From SHZI01 sp031409515 (GTDB taxonomy: Bacteria; Pseudomonadota; Gammaproteobacteria; Steroidobacterales; GCA-2729495): a stretch of DNA of 64,000 bases. Shown one piece after another: positions 60,429-64,000 of this stretch. Under the pieces are notes generated by a model that ran no database searches, was not told the DNA's origin, and was given only the letters and a program-made list of their open reading frames with translations. The translations under genes were made by a program, and so were the position numbers. Where the stretch lies: positions 62,001 to 126,000 of the forward strand of contig JANNXJ010000056.1 of assembly GCA_031409515.1 (NCBI GenBank), in the 5' to 3' direction. Each line of letters starts with the position of its first letter. Positions within the stretch are counted from its first letter, which is position 1.

Positions 60429-61118
60429 CTAAAGAAAACCCAGGGGATCCCGCCCGAACAGCCAGAGGTGCCCGCCCGCCAGCAGAACCAGGGCCAGAAG
60501 CAGCCCGAGACCACCGCCAATCAGGCTGACCCGGTCCGTCGGCCAGCGGGCACGACCCCGCAGGATGGCGACCAAAGGCAGGAAGGACGTGGGCCCGGCC
60601 AGCGCCTGCCACTGCTCCTCCCCCAGCGCGGCCCGCCGCCGGTTCTCCACGGCGCTCATCCCAAGCAGCGCAAAGGCGCCCAGAGAACCGAACAGCATCA
60701 GACCCACGGCATGACCATTGACGGGCAGATGAGCCAGACCCCAGAGGCCGAGACCCCAGAGTATGGGATGCCGGGTGAAGGCCACGGCGCCAGGTGTGGC
60801 TGGCTGGAAGGCCCGGGTGACGAAGGCGATGGACAGGGGGTTGGGCGCCAGCGCCCCGGAGCCGAGCAGGAACAGCGCCAGGGGCACCAGCACCAGCGCA
60901 AACCAGTAACTCCAGAGGCCCGCGAACCAGAGGGGGGCATAGGGCGCAAGCAGGGCTTCCCGAAGGAGCCAGCTGAACAAGGCCAGCGAGAGCAGCGAGT
61001 AGGCGCCGATAAAGCCGCCCTCGCCCAGCCGCACCTGCAACCACCGGCGCAGGGGCGGCAACGTCGGGATGACGTGGGCGATGAGGAAGAGGCCGAGGAC
61101 GGCGAGGAATCTACCCAT
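60429..61118 (-). CDS. NnrU-family membrane protein
   Basis: 229 aa with six or so hydrophobic helices. NnrU signatures: FTRHPILWGLGLWGLAHLPVNGH, AFQPATPGAVAFTRHP and LLGMSAVENRRR. NnrU was found near nitrite/NO reduction genes; relatives form the isoprenylcysteine-methyltransferase-like membrane fold. No denitrification genes are here. It is co-directional with the SPFH/NfeD pair upstream, separated by REP copy E. Confidence 0.87.
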   Translation of the reverse strand: MGRFLAVLGLFLIAHVIPTLPPLRRWLQVRLGEGGFIGAYSLLSLALFSWLLREALLAPYAPLWFAGLWSYWFALVLVPLALFLLGSGALAPNPLSIAFVTRAFQPATPGAVAFTRHPILWGLGLWGLAHLPVNGHAVGLMLFGSLGAFALLGMSAVENRRRAALGEEQWQALAGPTSFLPLVAILRGRARWPTDRVSLIGGGLGLLLALVLLAGGHLWLFGRDPLGFL

Positions 61119-61122
61119 GGTT

Positions 61123-61157
61123 TCGCGCCTAAAGGCGCTCCTACGAGGCGCTCCTAG
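61123..61157 (-). repeat. REP-like arm with a partial second unit, copy E
   Basis: On the minus strand CTAGGAGCGCCTC is followed directly by a full arm GTAGGAGCGCCTTTAGGCGC(GA). The partial-then-full order is the same as in copy B. TAG (complement of 61154-61156) is the stop of the SPFH-protein gene; here the head tetramer is CTAG rather than GTAG. Confidence 0.92.
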
Positions 61158-62086
61158 GGGCGCGGCGGCGACGTACCTGACTGACGCACCAGATTCGTGG
61201 CCAGGGCAATCATCGACGCGACATCGCTCAGGTTGGCCGGCACCACGAGGGTGTTCCCCGCCTTGGCCAGATTGCCGAACTGAGCCACGTAGGCCTCGGC
61301 CACCCGCAGCTGCATGGCCTCGTGACCGCCGGTCTCCCGCAGCACCAGTGCGACTTTCTGCAGGCCCTCAGCCGTGGCCGTCGCGACCGCGAGGATCGCC
61401 TCAGCCTCGCCCTGGGCCTCATTGATCTGCTGGCGCTGCTTCGCTTCGGAGGCCTTGATCACCCGCTGCTTGTCGCCCTCCGCCTCGTTGATCTTGGCAT
61501 CCCGCTCGCCCTCCGACGTGAGCACGACGGCGCGCTTTTCCCGCTCCGCCCGCATCTGCTTTTCCATGGCGCTCAGCACGTCCCGGGGCGGGTTGATGTT
61601 CTTGATTTCGTAGCGGAGCACCTTCACGCCCCAGGCCTCGGAAGCCTTGTCGAGCTCGATGACCACGTTGGAGTTGATCGCGCCCCGCTCCTCAAAGGTG
61701 CGATCCAGGTCGATCTTGCCGATCTCGCTCCGGAGCGTGGTCTGGGCCAGCTGCATGATGGCGAAGATGTAGTCGGTTATGCCGTAGCTCGTGCGCTGGG
61801 GGTCCAGGATGCGCAGATACAGCACGCCATCCACGCCCACCTGTACGTTGTCCTTGGTGATGCAGGTCTGCTCGGGGATATCGAGCGCCTGTTCCTTCAG
61901 GCTGTGCCGGTAGGCAATGCGCTCGACAAAAGGTACGAGGATGTGGAAACCCGCCTGCAGGACCCGGCTGAACTTGCCAAGGTACTCAACCACAAAGGCG
62001 CTCTGCTGGGGCACCACGATAGCCGTCTTGGCCAGGATGATGATGACAACAATGGCGACGACTACAGCAACAACGAATGCGTCCAC
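61154..62086 (-). CDS. SPFH/stomatin-like membrane protein (QmcA type)
   Basis: 310 aa. One N-terminal membrane helix (VVAVVVAIVVIIILAK), then the SPFH/PHB domain (VVPQQSAFVVEYLGKFSRVL, DNVQVGVDGVLYLRILD, LRSEIGKIDLDRTFEER), a long Ala/Glu coiled coil (residues about 190-250) and the C-terminal oligomerisation part. Such proteins form ring scaffolds in membrane microdomains together with NfeD. The NfeD gene lies 21 nt upstream, the usual pairing. Confidence 0.92.
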   Translation of the reverse strand: MDAFVVAVVVAIVVIIILAKTAIVVPQQSAFVVEYLGKFSRVLQAGFHILVPFVERIAYRHSLKEQALDIPEQTCITKDNVQVGVDGVLYLRILDPQRTSYGITDYIFAIMQLAQTTLRSEIGKIDLDRTFEERGAINSNVVIELDKASEAWGVKVLRYEIKNINPPRDVLSAMEKQMRAEREKRAVVLTSEGERDAKINEAEGDKQRVIKASEAKQRQQINEAQGEAEAILAVATATAEGLQKVALVLRETGGHEAMQLRVAEAYVAQFGNLAKAGNTLVVPANLSDVASMIALATNLVRQSGTSPPRP

Positions 62087-62107
62087 AGCAAGTCCTCTTC
62101 TAGTGAA

Positions 62108-62542
62108 TCAGTTCAGGGCCTCGACGCTGAGGGTGATGCCATCGACGGCGACAATCCGTACCCTGGTGCCCGGGGAAATCGGGACCTTACCGACGTTCCT
62201 GGCTGTCCAGGTGGAGCCGCGCAAGTCAACGCGACAGGACTCGTCCACGGGCAGTCCAACAGGCAGAGTCAGGTGCTCGCGGAGCATATCGTTGGCCATG
62301 TCCGGAACATCCCGGCGCAGCAGCCGGTAGACCTGCTTGCGAAAAAACACCATCGAGACGAGGGCCAGCCCCGAGAAAATCAGCCACTGCCCCCACTCCG
62401 GCAGCCCGGGCAGCGCGAAACCCAGGAGCCCCGTGATGATCGCGGCCACGCCCAGAAAAACGAGGAAAAAATCGGCCTCGATAATGAACAACTCGGCGCC
62501 CAGCAAGAGCACCCCGATAACCAGCCAGCCCCACCAGACCAT
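62108..62542 (-). CDS. NfeD-family membrane protein
   Basis: 144 aa. Three N-terminal hydrophobic helices (WWGWLVIGVLLLGAELFIIE and two more) and a C-terminal OB-fold domain (GLPVDESCRVDLRGSTWTARN, GTRVRIVAVDGITLSVEAL). It is the short NfeD form that partners SPFH proteins; it may link them to proteolysis or membrane stress responses. It lies at the head of an nfeD-SPFH-(nnrU) unit. Confidence 0.9.
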   Translation of the reverse strand: MVWWGWLVIGVLLLGAELFIIEADFFLVFLGVAAIITGLLGFALPGLPEWGQWLIFSGLALVSMVFFRKQVYRLLRRDVPDMANDMLREHLTLPVGLPVDESCRVDLRGSTWTARNVGKVPISPGTRVRIVAVDGITLSVEALN

Positions 62543-62570
62543 GGCGCCTCCCTACCCGAACCAGAAAGCC

Positions 62571-62603
62571 AGAACCAGACATCCAGAACCAGACATCCAG
62601 AAC
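62571..62603. repeat. Short tandem repeat upstream of nfeD
   Basis: AGAACCAGACATCC repeated 2.4 times with a 14-nt period, in the gap between nfeD and the dehydratase-family gene. No promoter can be picked out inside it. Confidence 0.8.
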
Positions 62604-62625
62604 TCTTATAGCCGATCTGCGCTGC

Positions 62626-64000
62626 TCAGACGAGTTTCGCTGGCGGTGCCGTCTGAAAGACGCGGCCCATGTACTCGTTCAGGTCCTGCGTCACCTCCGC
62701 TGCCGTCTCGGGACCGACACCGGCCAGGGTCTTGGCCAGCTGCATCTTGAACTCCAGCTGCATCTGGCGGCCGATCTGGATCCGCTGGGCCTGGGGTGAC
62801 CCCGCACCGTGCATGGACTCCGTGAGGTAGCCGACGGCATTCCGGCCCAGCGTCATGTTTTCGATGAGCCGCAGAATGCGCATCCGGTCTTCGGTAGGAA
62901 TATCAGCCCGGCCCTGCAGGTACTTGCGGATCAGTGCGCCGACCTCCGGGTGATTGAGATCCTGCTCGGATGGCAGCGTCACCATGAGACCACCCGCCAG
63001 ATCCTGGGCGAGGCGGCTGATCTCGTAGGGAAAGCGGGTGACGTGATGCTTGCAGACGTTCGCGATCATGTCATCGCAGATGTACACGCCGGACTTCAGC
63101 GGGACCGCCTGATAACTGGAGGCAATCCCCGTGGCGTAGATCGTTTCGTTGAGATGCGTCATCTCCACGAGCTTGTCCTTGATGTGGGACACCTTGGCCA
63201 CCCCGTTGTAGTCCGCGACGGTTGCCGCCGCACCGATGAGCACGTCCCCCACGCCGGATTTGCAGACGTAGCTGCGGCGATGGTAGGTGGTGAAGCGCTC
63301 CACCAGCAGGGCAGCAAACTCCACCTCGCCATCCATGAAGATGTGTTCCCAGGGAATAAAGACATCGTCGAAGATGATCATCGCTTCCTGCCCGCCGAAC
63401 TTTTTGTTGCCCGGATCGATCTCCCCGCCCTCCATGCTGCGCGTATCGCAGGACTGGCGCCCATAGATGTAGGTGATTCCCGCTGCGTCCACGGGTACGG
63501 CGCCGACGATCGCGTAGTCCTTGTCCGCCTTGCCGAGACGCATCGTGGGCATCACGAGCAGCCAGTGCGCGTTGATGCAGCCGGTCTGGTGGGCCTTGGC
63601 TCCTTTCAGGTACACGCCGTCCGCTGTCCGCCGGCTGACGTGCACGAACAGGTCCGGATCGGCCTGCTCGTGGGGCGCCTTGCTGCGGTCGCCCTTCACA
63701 TCCGTCATGGCGCCGCCGATCACGTAACCCCGCCGCTGCATCTTGGTGACGAAACTGACGAAGCGCGCGTGATAGGGCGTTGCGTGCTTTTCGTCCACCT
63801 CGAAGGTGACGGAGTGGAGCGCATTGATGGCATCCATGCCGACGCAGCGCTGGAAGCAGGTGCCTGTGAGCTGCCCGAGCCGGCGCTGCATCTTGTTCTG
63901 CAGAACGAGGTCCTGGGCACTGCCCGCCACGTGCAGAAACCGGTTCACGCGCTCGCCGGTGTAGGGCGACAGCACGGTGCCCAGTTCCGGATTGCGGACC
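62626..64000 (-). CDS. 4-hydroxybutyryl-CoA dehydratase / 4-hydroxyphenylacetate 3-hydroxylase family enzyme (5' end outside the window)
   Basis: 458 codons are visible; by comparison with AbfD about 60-70 N-terminal residues lie beyond base 64000. Family motifs run throughout: KMQRRLGQLTGTCFQRCVGMD, GAMTDVKGDRSKAPHEQADP, KGAKAHQTGCIN, YGRQSCDTRSM, FDDVFIPWEHIF, YHRRSYVCKSGVGDVLIGA, EMTHLNETIYATGIA, TESMHGAGSPQAQR. The CxxxC pair and the later His and Cys are the [4Fe-4S] ligands of 4-hydroxybutyryl-CoA dehydratase / vinylacetyl-CoA isomerase, so a CoA-ester radical dehydratase is likelier than a flavin monooxygenase. The His-to-Cys spacing may be one residue shorter than in AbfD. Confidence 0.87.
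   Translation of the reverse strand, partial: VRNPELGTVLSPYTGERVNRFLHVAGSAQDLVLQNKMQRRLGQLTGTCFQRCVGMDAINALHSVTFEVDEKHATPYHARFVSFVTKMQRRGYVIGGAMTDVKGDRSKAPHEQADPDLFVHVSRRTADGVYLKGAKAHQTGCINAHWLLVMPTMRLGKADKDYAIVGAVPVDAAGITYIYGRQSCDTRSMEGGEIDPGNKKFGGQEAMIIFDDVFIPWEHIFMDGEVEFAALLVERFTTYHRRSYVCKSGVGDVLIGAAATVADYNGVAKVSHIKDKLVEMTHLNETIYATGIASSYQAVPLKSGVYICDDMIANVCKHHVTRFPYEISRLAQDLAGGLMVTLPSEQDLNHPEVGALIRKYLQGRADIPTEDRMRILRLIENMTLGRNAVGYLTESMHGAGSPQAQRIQIGRQMQLEFKMQLAKTLAGVGPETAAEVTQDLNEYMGRVFQTAPPAKLV

Noticed and set aside
62626..64000. Aromatic 4-hydroxyphenylacetate 3-monooxygenase (HpaB)
   Set aside because: The cluster-ligand cysteines and histidine and the extended match to 4-hydroxybutyryl-CoA dehydratase favour the dehydratase branch.

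Overview
The window is a GC-rich, gene-dense chromosomal segment, most likely from an aerobic gammaproteobacterium. Reasons: a homodimeric-type pyruvate dehydrogenase E1 (AceE), an E. coli-like AvtA, IspB, an OmpA-type porin, a TonB receptor, DedA proteins and EgtBD. The repeats also match the GTAG-headed REP type known from Pseudomonas and the xanthomonads. The family cannot be fixed from sequence alone. I see no rRNA, CRISPR array, prophage or intact insertion sequence. There is one tRNA (Pro, CGG).

Layout. 1-9.7 kb: truncated S1/P1-type nuclease, ispB, tRNA-Pro, OmpA, a FimT/GspH pseudopilin, a secreted repeat protein with a C-terminal sorting-type tail, a methyltransferase, a cytochrome c and an EAL/degenerate-GGDEF protein. 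9.8-14.4 kb: nadA-nadB facing a two-gene unit for an apparently Tat-exported FMN 2-hydroxyacid oxidase and an NTF2-like protein. 14.5-25.4 kb: a lone AceE, then a compact propionyl-CoA to succinyl-CoA operon (CitE-like lyase, methylmalonyl-CoA mutase, carboxylase beta and alpha, MeaB, epimerase). 25.4-26.1 kb: an RHH/PIN toxin-antitoxin pair with its operator. 26.2-31.1 kb: a DUF374 acyltransferase divergent from a tightly overlapping P450, fatty acyl-AMP ligase-ACP and ParA-like operon. 31.1-35.3 kb: DUF411, DedA, a FabD-like transacylase, avtA and a divergent TetR regulator with two operator-like sites. 35.4-46.8 kb: TonB receptor, aldehyde dehydrogenase, a DedA/VTT-disulfide reductase fusion, a MacAB-type tripartite exporter, small thiol and exported proteins, DUF427. 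46.8-49.1 kb: egtB-egtD (ergothioneine). 49.5-56.3 kb: an NmrA-like protein, murI, bioA, a TSUP permease, an AbrB/PIN toxin-antitoxin pair and bioF-bioD. 56.3-64 kb: a glutathione transferase, metallo-hydrolase, AhpD-like enzyme, 2OG-Fe(II) oxygenase-like protein, lipoprotein, NnrU, SPFH/NfeD, and a truncated 4-hydroxybutyryl-CoA dehydratase-family enzyme.

Two families of short palindromic repeats are scattered between these genes, and both tend to carry the stop codons of their neighbours. Family 1 (GTAGGAGCGSC REP, five loci) supplies the TAG stop of six flanking genes and encodes the tail of BioA. Family 2 (an A+T-richer hairpin beginning AAGGTACCGG, three loci) includes a perfect 42-bp-arm inverted repeat and contains or overlaps four stop codons. 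These repeats, the P450/acyl-AMP ligase/ParA operon, and the exported hydroxyacid oxidase with its NTF2-like partner are the features I would look at first.
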